Assembly (NCBI GenBank): GCA_902702965.1
Contig: CACRXP010000090.1
Location: 477,304 to 541,303, forward strand
Length of the DNA stretch: 64,000 nt
Source: Spirometra erinaceieuropaei
Lineage: Eukaryota; Platyhelminthes; Cestoda; Diphyllobothriidea; Diphyllobothriidae
Direction of reading: 5' to 3'
The position numbers and the translations under genes were made by a program. The first letter of the stretch is position 1. Every line of letters begins with the position of its first letter. Positions 46,684 to 58,059 of this stretch are shown in pieces. A model generated the notes under the pieces. That model was given only the letters and a program-made list of their open reading frames with translations, was not told the origin of the DNA and made no database searches.

Positions 46684-48357
46684 CTAAAATATGATCGGAA
46701 AGACAGAGGAGATAGTATAACTCGAAAATTAACAATAACCCATAAAGACATAAATAATACACCGCCCCCACCATCTACAAATCCTGTTTTACTGACGGAA
46801 AAATCATCATAGCATATTTTTTCGAGCTCGAACTTATCTTCTAAAATTAAATGTACATGTCGCCCAGTTTATAATGAAAACAGTTTTGCAGGCACGATGC
46901 TTGAAGCATTCTTTGATATGTCTTTGAAAAAGTAATTTAAATCCGCTTGGGATTTCCACAACGTCCGAAAAAATAGTAAATTCAAGAGGAACAGAAAATT
47001 CGTTGTTTTTGAATGTAATGGAAGAAAGCTTTTAGTACTTTATAACGTCAGAAACGTTTTTGTGAAAGGAAACCTGTCCAACCACTTTAGCGCTTTCGAA
47101 ATATGTCTTGAGGGGCATAGATTTAGAATACTGCCTAATATATCGTAGTAATTTGGCATTATATTTGCTTATTTTAAATGCTAACAAATTACATAACAGT
47201 GAAAAAGATTAGCGGCATTTCTTTAGAAATTTCCAATGAGCTATGAATGATATAAGGTCGGCTGAAGGATTTTTGTAGAAAAATGTGCCGGTTAGGGTAA
47301 TTTCCTAATGTTTTCAAAAGGGATTTGTCTGAAGTTCTTCGAGTGGCAGACGTTGTTTGACAAAAAACAGAAGTGATGTTTTTGGTAATTTCGATTATAT
47401 GACAATATGGAGGAGTGCCTTTACTAGGAGTACTATTTGCCAACTTAAGCCAACTGACCTTGCTGCCAACAGCACTACTGGGTAAGATCCATAAATGATG
47501 TTTTGTAATTTTTTGTGTGCTATACGTTGCTACTGTGAATGATTTGGTTCATCAGTGCGTTCCACGGCATGATCTGAGTTGTACTCCAGTCTTTCGCTGT
47601 CAGGCCTTTGATTTTGGCCTGGCTTTAACAATTCATGCTGTTGCAACATGATTGTTCTTTAGAGAAATTCTTTTGTTTACATTGGAAAATTAAAAAAACT
47701 TGGCGTAACTAATATGCCTAAAGCTGAGCCAGACCTCTAGTAGTGACGCCATTTACCAAGATATGATCAATGAACAATGTTTACGGGAACGTAACTTCAC
47801 CTTCTTGAGGCTGCGCTTGAGCTGCCGGCTGTTCCGAAGTTACATTACTACTGTAATTTGTAAGTATGCATAATATATAGCCTTTAACCACAAAATTTTG
47901 TTGCACAAACCTAAAGACCTTGTGGTAGATGAATTAAAATGATAGTCTTATAGTAAAAAGTGTTATCAGGAGTTCTCTAGAGTAGATTTTTCGGGCATTA
48001 TTACCAACAAGTTAGTAGACAGAATAAAATTGTTTCCATGCAAACATCCGAGTTTCACTATAACTCTACCGGGGTTCCACTAGTTTCTTCGCTAATGAAG
48101 GAGCTAATCAAAGACCAGTTAGCGACCCAGTAAAGACCTTTAGAGACCACTTTGATTCTATATTTTCATTAAGTCCTATTTCCGCATTCTGCATATTGGA
48201 CTTAGCAGTAATGCTCGTGTAGTCCTTGAAACTGTAGTCGCGCAGAATGGAAAACAGCCGTCTTCCAGTTATACCTGTCCGCGTAACTTGCATAAGGACA
48301 TACAACTGAATGTATTTAAAGTAATAAATCTGCATAGAAGAAACATCACTAACTTAC

Positions 48358-48606
48358 CAAATGGAGCATACGAAAGTAAACTATTGGAAATCTAAGGATA
48401 CATTTCAGTTTGGGCGAGCTGTTTATTCGGAGTGAAGATACGAAAAAGCATTCTTGAATAAAAGGGTCTGCAAGAGTAAGCATCGAGAACTCTGTTTCGC
48501 TGTTGTTGTTATACAGTTTACGTAAACGGAATTTAGAACTTCTATGAAGTCGATCGAGTAAGACGTAGTCCAGATAAACGATCTTTCCCACACTGGGACA
48601 GAAAAT
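48358..48606 (-). CDS. Putative exon of a duplicated minus-strand gene (249 nt, copy A)
   Basis: On the minus strand the acceptor TCATTTAAGCCCAG and the perfect donor TTTG|GTAAGT bound 83 codons in phase 0-0. The peptide has IFCPSVGKIVYLDYVL, DRLHRSSKFRLRKLYN, NSETEFSMLTLADPFIQECF and RFPIVYFRMLHL. The paralogue at 63,105-63,353 has the same length, both splice sites and a clearly similar peptide. It lies 5' of the 303-nt exon in the same transcript direction in both copies, so the two probably belong to one gene or repeated domain unit. I do not recognise the family. Confidence 0.55.
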
Positions 48607-49636
48607 CTGGGCTTAAATGAGAGGACGGTAAGAAAAATCGATAAACAGACGACGATTTAAGTTTAACTGACACGAACGAGAGGTTGGTAAAAGATGTAAA
48701 CTACGCGCATTCGTACAAAATAATGTTAATCATGAAAGATGCTTCTAACTAGAATAGTAAAAAAATGGTCGGCAATATCTTCGATAGCATATAATTAATG
48801 CAGACGTATTGACAACTGTTTGGTATTTATAAGCTTGAATTTAGTCGGCTTTTTGTCCACTGTGTTGGTTTATGTCAACTTCTATCTAACCAGTCGTCTT
48901 TAGAAAGTTATGCATCCGCACACGAACATATTCATTCGTAAACACTTAAGGAAGTTTACAATTTTCAAAAACATCGTGATATTCATTTTGCTGACAGTCT
49001 ACTTTTGTCTGAATTAAGTATCCAGTCATTAATTCGACGAATAACAATGTTGAGCGCTACACTGCCCAACATTTAAGTAAGCATTCTTTGTCAAACTAGA
49101 CATTTCAGACACAAGATGTCGATTACATCCAAATGCTTTGCAAAAACCAAGTTTTCACAAATTTTATCATCATTAGATAAGCAATATGCTGAGACAAACA
49201 TGAAATTTCTAAATTTTAATTTGATAAAGACCACTTTAATATAAGGTATAATCGCCAGTAAACTCACACGAACGTTTTATGTAGATACAGGCAGAATTTA
49301 AACTAAAATACTGAAACGTCCATAAGAGAAGAAAGACCCTTTGATAAAACATGTGTTTAGCTATTAATTGATTTTCATATGTCCTGTCTCTTTTATAGAG
49401 TGAACATCAAAGAAAACAAAACGCCCCTTCCTCACCTTTAGTCTGCATGAAATTTGAGGTCAAAATGCATGCGCCTAAAATTCCCGTTTATCGCACAAGC
49501 GAATTTTGGGGAATAAATACAAAATACAAAAGAGCGTACTATGTCTAGCAGACTGTCGGTCATCGGTTGGCCATAGCCGGTCAACGGGATCGTAAACCTG
49601 AGTCATTTTGATTATGGAGCAGTTAAGTATCATTTT

Positions 49637-49736
49637 NNNNNNNNNNNNNNNNNNNNNNNNNNNNNNNNNNNNNNNNNNNNNNNNNNNNNNNNNNNNNNNN
49701 NNNNNNNNNNNNNNNNNNNNNNNNNNNNNNNNNNNN
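49637..49736. other. Assembly gap (100 N)
   Basis: Exactly 100 N, the conventional placeholder for a scaffold join of unknown size. It cuts a PLE fragment. Confidence 0.99.
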
Positions 49737-50100
49737 GCATCCTTCCTTCTTACCGTTGCTGCGTGCTCAAACATGTTCGCCTGGAGTCATCTCCTAGTTT
49801 TTCCGATGTAATAGCTCTGTTTGCAATTGCACCCGATCCGGTAAACGATTCCAGACGTTTCTTGCCGTGGTATAGGGTATTTCGGCCTCATTACTTGGCG
49901 CCCAATGATTGCTTCCGACCTGTTGCAATCTTAACTTTATGTTGAGTAAGAAGCCGGCTGAAGACTTCCGAGAGGGTCACCACGTAGGGAAGCGTTCGCT
50001 AAAATTTAGTGCCGGAATTAAGTGTTTTACATTTTTGTGGAAAACCGAGTTTCTTGGAATTCGGGCTAGTGTTCAGGATGCAGACTGTGTTTTGTGCTCG
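49737..50100 (-). pseudogene. Penelope-like element GIY-YIG fragment at the assembly gap
   Basis: On the minus strand, and allowing frameshifts, the sequence gives PYVVTLSEV, then SGIVYRIGCNCKQSYYIGKT and FEHAATVRRKD running into the gap. It is clearly related to the GIY-YIG part at 5,184-5,818 (SGVVYRIWCSC...). Both half-motifs, GIVYRI and YYIGKT, are intact here, unlike the 5.2-kb copy, but an in-frame stop and frameshifts upstream kill it. The remainder of the element lies in the unsequenced gap, or the repeat itself caused the gap. Confidence 0.75.
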
Positions 50101-50109
50101 TGCTTGTAG

Positions 50110-53100
50110 TTAAATATGCGTTTGAAGCCATGAGCATAGTTTGGAGAAATGCGGAAGAGCAAGATGCCTTTTTTCACTTTTTTCGAAACAATTTTCATGT
50201 AACCGAGGAATACGAAACGATAAACTGGCCTATCAGTTAAGTGCTGTGTGAAAAGAAATTCCATAGCTTTTCGATTTCAGAGTCTTTACTGGGAAGTTAA
50301 CGTCTGCTAACACAAAACTGCCATTCAAAGACTCTATCCGCGGTTTAAATTTCAAACTCCGCACCATGTGTTGGAAGCATATATTCGGAGAGTTAGGAGA
50401 GATTTGTCCTACAACAAAGTCGGTAAACTTTTAAGTCACCTTTACCGTTCCCATGTCATTTCGTCTTCTGATTCTTGCTATTTCAGCATTTTCCTCTGAG
50501 ATACCAACTGAATTAGGTGGAAAATAATTCTTGTCATGCACCTCTGAATTTGTTAGTTACGTGTGCTTTTGAGATTGCCTCGCTTGCTTTCACTTTCGAT
50601 AACCTAACGTCTGTCCTTGGTTGAACCTAGTTTGGATTGACTTTTTGAGCAAAGATCAACATCATTGACTATTAATGTGCTACGGCATATGACTTTTCGA
50701 AAATCTGTGAGGAACCTTCTGCATCAATAAATACTGTTTTTTCCTGATGCACGCTTTTCATTTACAAGATAATAAAATTTCCGAGCACAAATACCAAGAC
50801 GCGGAGCCCTTCTTGACAGAATACAGTAATAACGAAATTGTCAATGTCCAAATTCATTTTCTGAGGGGGAGATTATCAGAAAAGACCATATTTTCCCTTG
50901 TGCAAATCCAGTAATTACATCTAAATCGTGTGCATGCAGTTTATTTCAGGTTTCTCATTTCGAAAGAAGCGACGAAAGCAGCTGACGGTCCATATACAGG
51001 AAAGCCAAAAAGCCTAATTATAAAATTTAATAAACATACGCATCTGCAGTAGGATTGCTAGCCCACGATTCTCGACTGCATGGTAAGGATGATTTCTGTT
51101 ATCACTAATGTTCCCAGACTCTAAGGACGGCAAAAATCAAGGCATTTTTACTCCTCTTCAGAAATACATTGGTGCGATAACGCATTTTCTGAAAACACAC
51201 TCGTGTTTATCAATCAGTCTGCTGATGTCCATAGTGACATTTTATCGTTTCTACAACGAACCGGCTGTAATGCATGCAATATGTGACCTGACCCATGAAT
51301 CATGATAACGGAAACTCAGGCGATCAGTTTGACGTACCTTATGTTTAAACGTTTTGTTTACCCTTCTAGTCCGTTTTGAAAATTGTCTTTTTACACACGA
51401 GATGCATGTATGAATGATTTTATCAATCAAAATTTAACTAATTTAAACGAAAACCTGTACTATTCTGTGTTCGAGCGTTTTTTTTACGCCGAGAGCCGCC
51501 TTAAACTACATTAACGCATTCATGTGTGCTTTGTCATTAGAAGAAATTAATCTAACCCCGAGATTTGTACCAGACGATTTTTTGCACTTGAAAGTTTGTT
51601 TTGTCACTATGCAAATCAGATGAAGCAAAATGTAAGCAAGTCGGTCATTTCCAGAAAACAGGAAATTTCGCAGGCTTTGAGAGGTCCGATTCGCAGGTAT
51701 TTATGATCGCGTACCCTAAAACACAGTCAGAATGATATTATCGACAAAGGCAAGGGAGACTGGGTAACTGTCGGTAATATCCTTCCGTCTATATCATGCG
51801 CCGCTGTGCGGCTGCTGACTGGGCACGAGAGAGAGAGTCCATAAGTCACAACGGAACGAGTAAATTCCGTAAGAACGATCGGTGAGCGCCCCCTACCACT
51901 AAAACACAGTATTAACGCGTGCCGGCAATCCTTTGTTCAAATGGCCTTATATTTTCTTATCTTTTGCAAATACTCAATAACTTACCGAAATAGACCCCCC
52001 AATGAGTAACTGCGTGATCTTTTATGTACATGTTCAGATATGTTTTGCATGTAGCCTTCACCAATGCGCAATTTAGAAACAGAGTAGGCAGGAAATTTGC
52101 AGTTTTAGCAATATCTTTGTATTCGGCCCCTCTACCGTGGATTTATAATTGTAGCAAATGGAACGGAAATGGCTCCAATATAAACAGAGGATACTTCCGT
52201 TTTCCTTTACCTCAGGGGAGTGAGAAAGGCGATCAAACCTGCCAATTCATGTCGTGACTTTACATTGGTAAAAATAAAGGTACACGGACACCCGTCAACA
52301 AACCACCTGATCAAGGCACTTATAGAAAAGCTAACTTCTTGGGGAATTTCATCAACTAATCCAAAACATAATTATTGCCGGTTTTTGTTTTGGACATGCT
52401 TTTCTCGGCGATGCGGTTTTATGCTTAGTTGAGTCTACAGATATGACCAAATTGGTCCTCAGCGCTAGATAGAATAGCAAGGTCCCGCTACATCGCCAAT
52501 GTTTTCAAAAACACACTATGTCAAAGGTTTTAATGAGCCCATAACAGAGGACCTATTGTTATGAGCGGTCAATTGAAAATAGTTAAATGTCCTCCGCAAT
52601 TTCAAGGACAAACTGAATTTCAAACATATCAAGCAGAAAAGTGTAAAGCAGTTTGACAAAGGAAACAGCCTTTTAAAATACCAAAATGATATGCTTAAGA
52701 TTGCACCTGGCAATTACATCAAATTCCATTGGTCACTGACTGTCCTGTCAACGTGGGGCTTTCTGAAAGCATTTTCTGTGAGTCTCTGTCGAGGAAAACG
52801 GAAGAGATACAACCACTACTCGCAAGACCCTTTTAGAATCTATACTCAAACTGTCGGCTGTTGGCTAGAAGTCATACTTGACCTAACACTTGTTCCTATG
52901 GGGTGTTTAAGTATACAGTTCACTAAAGGAATGCGTGTAAATTATGTTTACATGAAACATAGTAACGCGCTGAAGTTGTATCCAGCGTTTTTGCAGGTAC
53001 ATTCAAAAGCACAGGAAATTGTAATCCCTATGTGGACAGCATATGTTATTTTAAGGGAAATTGAGTAGGCGTTTCATGGTATAACAAGTATGCATTAAGA

Positions 53101-55984
53101 GATATTTGGCACACGCCTGACAGTGGTAGCGTTCAAAGTGCAATCTACCTTGTTGCATAAGTGACATTTGTAAACTAGCATTTTTTCATTTTTATGAGAT
53201 ACGTACACACGGTTGTCGTTGGTTCGTCACATCCTCTCACCAGCTGAGTCATAATATTTTATTTTTTAAAAGAAAAATAGAAGTGTTCAAGAGTAGCCTT
53301 TTTAAGTTGAATTAAATCATCTTTCCGGCATTATGACTTTGCTTTTAATGGGACTGGAAGATATGACATTTAGAAGAAAAAAAGTTATTTGGAAGATAAA
53401 CAGGGTGCGAGTCATTGCTAAGAGACATTTTACGGTGGCTTACAGTTACTTCGTCAGCATTTTGCAGGGAAATGGCAGTTCCTTGATGCAAAGGCTGTTA
53501 GTTACAGTTCTTATAAAAAGCAAACATTATTTTTTCGGGTATGGCATTTTTCGAAAAAACCTGGCAGTAATTTTACAATGTCCTGCACACACAATTTTAT
53601 TTTCAATGACCACTAAATGGGAGCCGATAATTTATTGTGTTTAAAAAAAGAAGACTAAGAATTTAACTTCGGGCTTTTTCAACAAAACTCCTTTAAAACG
53701 TGACCTGCGTTCGCCTGCAAATGAGAAGAGTCAATTCTAATTAACAATAGGAACCTTGAGTCTGTTGACAAAACATTCAAAATATACAACATAATACGAA
53801 AAATTGTTACCTTAAATACTGAAAAATATGAACATTTCGCATCCCCTGATAATTCGCGCAAAGTTAGTTGGCAGTGTGTCTGCTAGTCTTAGGCGGTGGG
53901 CAAAGACATTTTTCAGAATTATGTGGAAGGTTTTGTACGTCTAGGCAAGAATTCAGAAACCACTGTCTTAATCATCTTCGGCCGACAGGCCAATGCAGTA
54001 CAGTTGTTTTATGGGAAGGTATGTTCTTGTGTTTGTTGGACGCTAACGAATTGAGATGCTGAACTTAATTTAATTTAACTCGAAAAGAATTTTGCATGCT
54101 CCTAAATATACACACTCCCAATATTCAGTCCTGAAACCTAAAATTATTCACGTCCTAATGTACATTTTTAACGGCATTGGAAACAGGTTTCCGCAAATAT
54201 CCGCAGTGCTTTGCATTATCCATGAAACCTGTCGTCGACTCGACAATGGCAAACGACTATGCCCACTGTGTCCCGCATCAAGTTTAGTCTAGCTACGGTG
54301 ACCTGTGCGTGAACCCCATATTATATAGTGACAGCAGACTTGCGCATTATCTGTCGCATCTTATTCGCCCTCGTTCTTCTACGCTCAATGGTAAAACTAA
54401 GTTAGATCGGGCATCATGGTTGAAAAGGCTAAACCACTCTTGGCGTGCTAACTACACCTGGTCCGCGCACGATGGACCAGGGTTTCACAGGAACAATAAG
54501 TGGCCAGCTCGGATCTCATCCGACTGGAGGCGTCAAAGAAGCTACACTCGGGAGGAATTATCTCAGTCTCATTCTCCCACCTGAGAGGATTGTTTTATTC
54601 CGCTCGTTGGCAGCCGTTCAAACCTCGACTCTAAGCTCACCGTGATAGTTTGAAAACGCGTCGGATTGTTTATCATGAGAAAATACCTTTAAATGCCTTC
54701 AGAACGGAGACTCAGAATCGAAATCACTCCTTCCCCTCCCACGCAACAGTTCAGCGTTCGGGCCGTTCAGCCATCTGATGCGGGGATAAGACCCGAGTAG
54801 CTGGTGCGCCGTGAGCCTGCCCAAGGCGTGCCACCACAGCTCTAATGTGTGGCATATTTTGCGGGATTCTTGGACTCTGTGCAGCCCGGTTAACGTGTGC
54901 CTGCCTCTTCATAGCCCTGTGTTATTTCAGTACATTTTTGCATGGCCCATTTTTGGAGCATACATGCCTAAATTTGTATCTCTGCATTCTTTCGAGAGGC
55001 TCCGGACAAATATTGAAATGTTGCCAGAGTTTTCTGGGGCATAGCCAGTGACATCAGCTGCCTTGTTCACAATCAACTGCATTTACTTCTTATTTAACCG
55101 TCTACGTCAGAAGACCTGAGTTAATGAACAGTAGTCAATTAAAAGTATTCTATCATATTGACTATGTGCTACAAAGCTATTTGACATGAAGAAAAACGAA
55201 CTAATTTGGTATAAAATAATTCCACATTTCTTTTTTGCTGGCTGAAAATGAAAGTAGTCTTCATTTACGTTCCGTATTTACTGATGCTTGTACATATGCG
55301 ATTTCCTGGTAGAGTATACTGCAATAAAGACGCGATAGCTGAAATAGAATTGGGTGACAATCTCCTGTCATACTTCAAGACTCAGAGACACCGTTATGGG
55401 TCAAAATGTCTGCGCACATTTTCATGCATGATTTTACTTCAGTTAAGTAACCTACATCAAGCAGACCTCTCGATCAATGTTGATGAGTGGTTATAAACGG
55501 GGTTTTGCGGGAGGGAACACCTGATATAGTGATAATAAAATCTCAGTCGCCGACGAAATTCCTAATCTGACTCTGCACTGGAATAGTTTGCTCTTTAATG
55601 TGTAATCCTGTCTTCGAGGGCAATCATAACAAGCTACCCGTGGGAATTAAGTAGCAAAGCAATAAACGGTGCCGTGTCAGAGAGGACGACGATGAAGTCC
55701 TCCCCGGCACTTGGAAGGGTGAACTAACACGTCCTGTATTCTAAATTCCCCACCTTCTGAGCTCAGGGGTCCCTTGCTGGTGGAAGACTGTATTGTCCGG
55801 TAAACGAGATTTTCATTAAATAAAAAAACACTTTTTGCACCGCTCCTCACGGCAAATCGAAGGCTACGGACGTATTACAGTCGGGTAAAGACTCGCGCGA
55901 CGAAAACTACACCATTAACAGTTCGACCGTAGTTACCGACTATGTCCTCCGTGTGTTCCGTAACAGGATGTAAGCAGGGTCGGA
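50110..55984. other. No recognised gene
   Basis: Mostly AT-rich. The longest frames are plus-strand at 52,691-53,068 (125 codons) and 53,333-53,644 (103 codons), with no motif and about the length expected by chance in this much DNA. GC-richer patches at 51,790-51,930 and 54,350-54,800 look like old repeats but match nothing else in the window that I can see. Confidence 0.35.
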
Positions 55985-56260
55985 GGCTTGCGCGTAAGTT
56001 AGTTTTTGCCAATAGTAGACTTGGGCTGTATTTACCGCACTCCCTCCTTCTCCTCCCCCACCTCGGCCCGGCGTCAAGACAGAGTCAAAAAGACCGGAGA
56101 TGGGAATTGTCGCAGGTGGTTGACACGGTGAAGACTCACAAATAGGCGTACTACCACGTCACTCCCTGATGCATAGCAAACAGTCGACCAGGATTTTCAA
56201 CAACAAAATAGGGGGGGGGGTGTGCGAAAAGGGTCCCAAATGGCGTGACATGAGACTGCA
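55985..56260 (-). repeat. Dispersed repeat family R1, copy 4
   Basis: Minus-strand landmarks GGTCTTTTTGACTCTGTCTT, GACGCCGGGCCGAGG and GGAGGGAGTGCGGTAAATAC match the copy at 15,195-15,600. A G9-10 run follows near 56,212. Confidence 0.6.
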
Positions 56261-56575
56261 GCTAGGCCTGTCACCGTACCCCTAAATGTTGGCATTTGCT
56301 ATGGTCGGGCATTCCCAATAACGTTTTCTGGGTTTTGATCTAGCCCTCGTGTTGGCCCAGTGCATCTATTGCGTCGCCCGTTTTCAGGTCATGACCACAA
56401 CACTACTGGTACAGTAACTACCAGTAGTGGACGGCAAACCAATGCCCTTTTCGCACATCTTAGACCAGTCAAATGAGTGTAGAGTTGCGCTGCCGCAGAT
56501 GAGTCTTTCAGGTCGAGGACACAGATAGCAACAGACCAGTACTGTGATAGGCTTATTTGGTCGGGACTTCCACAA

Positions 56576-56710
56576 CCATCATCACCACTACCATCACAAC
56601 TGTCACCACCACCACCACCACCACCACCACCACCCTCATCCTCATCCTCCTCCACCTCGTCCTCCTCCTCGTCCTCCTCGTCCTCCTCCTCCTCCTCCTC
56701 CTCCTCCTCC

Positions 56711-56752
<42 letters not shown>
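56576..56752. repeat. Compound trinucleotide microsatellite
   Basis: Consecutive tracts on the plus strand: CAT/CCA units (about 56,576-56,605), (CAC)n (to about 56,633), TCC/TCG units (to about 56,710) and (ATC/CAT)n (to about 56,752). Long low-complexity frames (poly-His, Pro, Asp, Glu, Met, Ile) result on both strands and should not be annotated as proteins. Confidence 0.95.
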
Positions 56753-57599
56753 GAGACCGACAAACCCCCTCCTCATAGTCAGAACTACAAAATGGTTCTG
56801 GAGAGTCCCTGCTGATTGCGTCATTTTGCTTCTCTGTGCCTCTGGAATGGAGGTCTCCGGATGCCTGTTCGTTTGGTGGCGGGATATGGTGACCAGAGAT
56901 GTGATAGGGGTATTTATGGGATGGTGTAAGTTAACGGCAGTTAGCTGTGCTAGATGTCTGAATGAGCGTCTACCATTCGTGCCATTAGGACCTATTTTCA
57001 ACGTGGTTATCATTTCTTTCCACGATCTCGAAACCGCCAAAGTAAATCTCTTTGTCAGAGGGAGTAGTGTGCGTAGCTACTAGCAAACGTCCGCCTAACA
57101 TGCATTCATGGTTATTTTGCATCCTCTTTCAAGGCGAGTTGTATTCTACACATGTGCGTCGAGGCTGGTAACAGACTGATGGCTACCCATGTTCGAGAAG
57201 TGCACACGTGAGACAAATCGCTTGGCAGCCCGGCGTCTAATCAGGCCTGCGCACAATTCCCCCCCCCCCCATTATCCCAGGACTTTGGTGACTGCCTCAG
57301 GTATGCCGTCTGCGCGTGAGATTCTTCTTCATGATGCGGATTGCTTAGCGTCCTCCATTTGGGCCCTCTACTTGGGGTCCTTCCTCCAGTAAATCTTTTA
57401 AGCATGGAGGGTTCTATGAGGGCTCAGGATCTGATGTATGCTGGTGGCTTTTCTGCAAACCGTATCCTGAGTCAGGGGATTTGAGCAAGAGTCATCCATG
57501 CGTACCCTTCACTTTTCTTTAGTTATTTTGCTTGCTTCAGTGGCTGGAATTCGTAGGGCACGGAAGCATGAAGCATCCGCATTTTGCGTTAGCTTCCAG

Positions 57600-57735
57600 G
57601 CGGTTTAGGCTAAGGGTCAGGTTTGGTGTTAGGGTTAGGGTTGGTGCTAGCGATAGGATTTGGCTAAAGAGGACTAAGGTAATGAGGGTAACTTTTTAGG
57701 GTGGTGTAGTGCCAATGTCAGGGTTAACGTTAGGA
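57600..57735. repeat. Degenerate telomere-like (TTAGGG) tract
   Basis: Contains GTTAGGGTTAGGGTT and many one- or two-base variants (TTTAGGCTAAGGGTC, TTAGGACAGG). Orientation is opposite to the tracts at 27.5 and 33.6 kb. Confidence 0.6.
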
Positions 57736-57838
57736 CAGGCGGGTAGGTACCCCCTGTAATTAAGTGCAAGTACGCTTGTAGTACTAGGGGATAGCATACT
57801 TATTGTTGTGACCAACCGGTACTACCAAAAAGCAACCC

Positions 57839-58017
57839 ATTCCTATTGACCCAACTGTGAAAAACTCGGCGCCTCGGTGGGATTCGAACCCACGCAGTAA
57901 GGGGAAGGCTTTAGCGCAGCCAACGCTCTAACCACCTGAGCTACGAGCCTTCCCCTTACTGCGTGGGTTCGAATCCCACCGAGGCGCCGAGTTTTTCACA
58001 GTTGGGTCAATAGGAAT
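57839..58017 (-). repeat. Perfect 72-bp inverted repeat enclosing tRNA-like sequence
   Basis: Arms 57,839-57,910 and 57,946-58,017 are exact reverse complements over 72 of 72 positions; the 35-bp loop is 57,911-57,945. On the minus strand, loop plus downstream arm read like a tRNA. A D-arm (GTAGCTCAGGTGGTTAGAGC) is followed by a GGCT-GCGCTAA-AGCC hairpin with GCU in the anticodon position. The T-arm is GTGGGTTCGAATCCCAC. The acceptor 5' strand does not pair with CCGAGGC at the 3' side, so this is a tRNA-derived pseudogene rather than a working tRNA. A 12-bp direct repeat, AAGCAACCCATT, flanks it (57,830-57,841 and 58,046-58,057). Confidence 0.8.
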
Positions 58018-58059
58018 AATTCAAAAATCTGCCAAAACATCAATGAAGCAACCCATTAT

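Larger units (their letters stand above)
46215..49277. repeat. Long direct duplication, copy A
   Basis: This is collinear with 60,870-64,000 (window end). Homology starts at GCAAAAATTTATTTATT, just beyond the PLE 5' end, and runs through both exon-like frames to CTCACACGAACGTTTTA. Copy A has about 65 bp (46,325-46,390) and about 477 bp (47,776-48,252) not found in copy B. It lacks the 564-bp element present in copy B at 61,631-62,194. The two copies lie about 14.7 kb apart in the same orientation. Confidence 0.9.

Noticed and set aside
52691..53644. Plus-strand frames of 125 and 103 codons
   Set aside because: No motif, no convincing splice sites, composition like the flanks; expected by chance in 64 kb.
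56389..57083. Long frames with poly-His, poly-Asp/Glu, poly-Met or poly-Val
   Set aside because: Translations of the trinucleotide microsatellite, open in all frames because of repetition.
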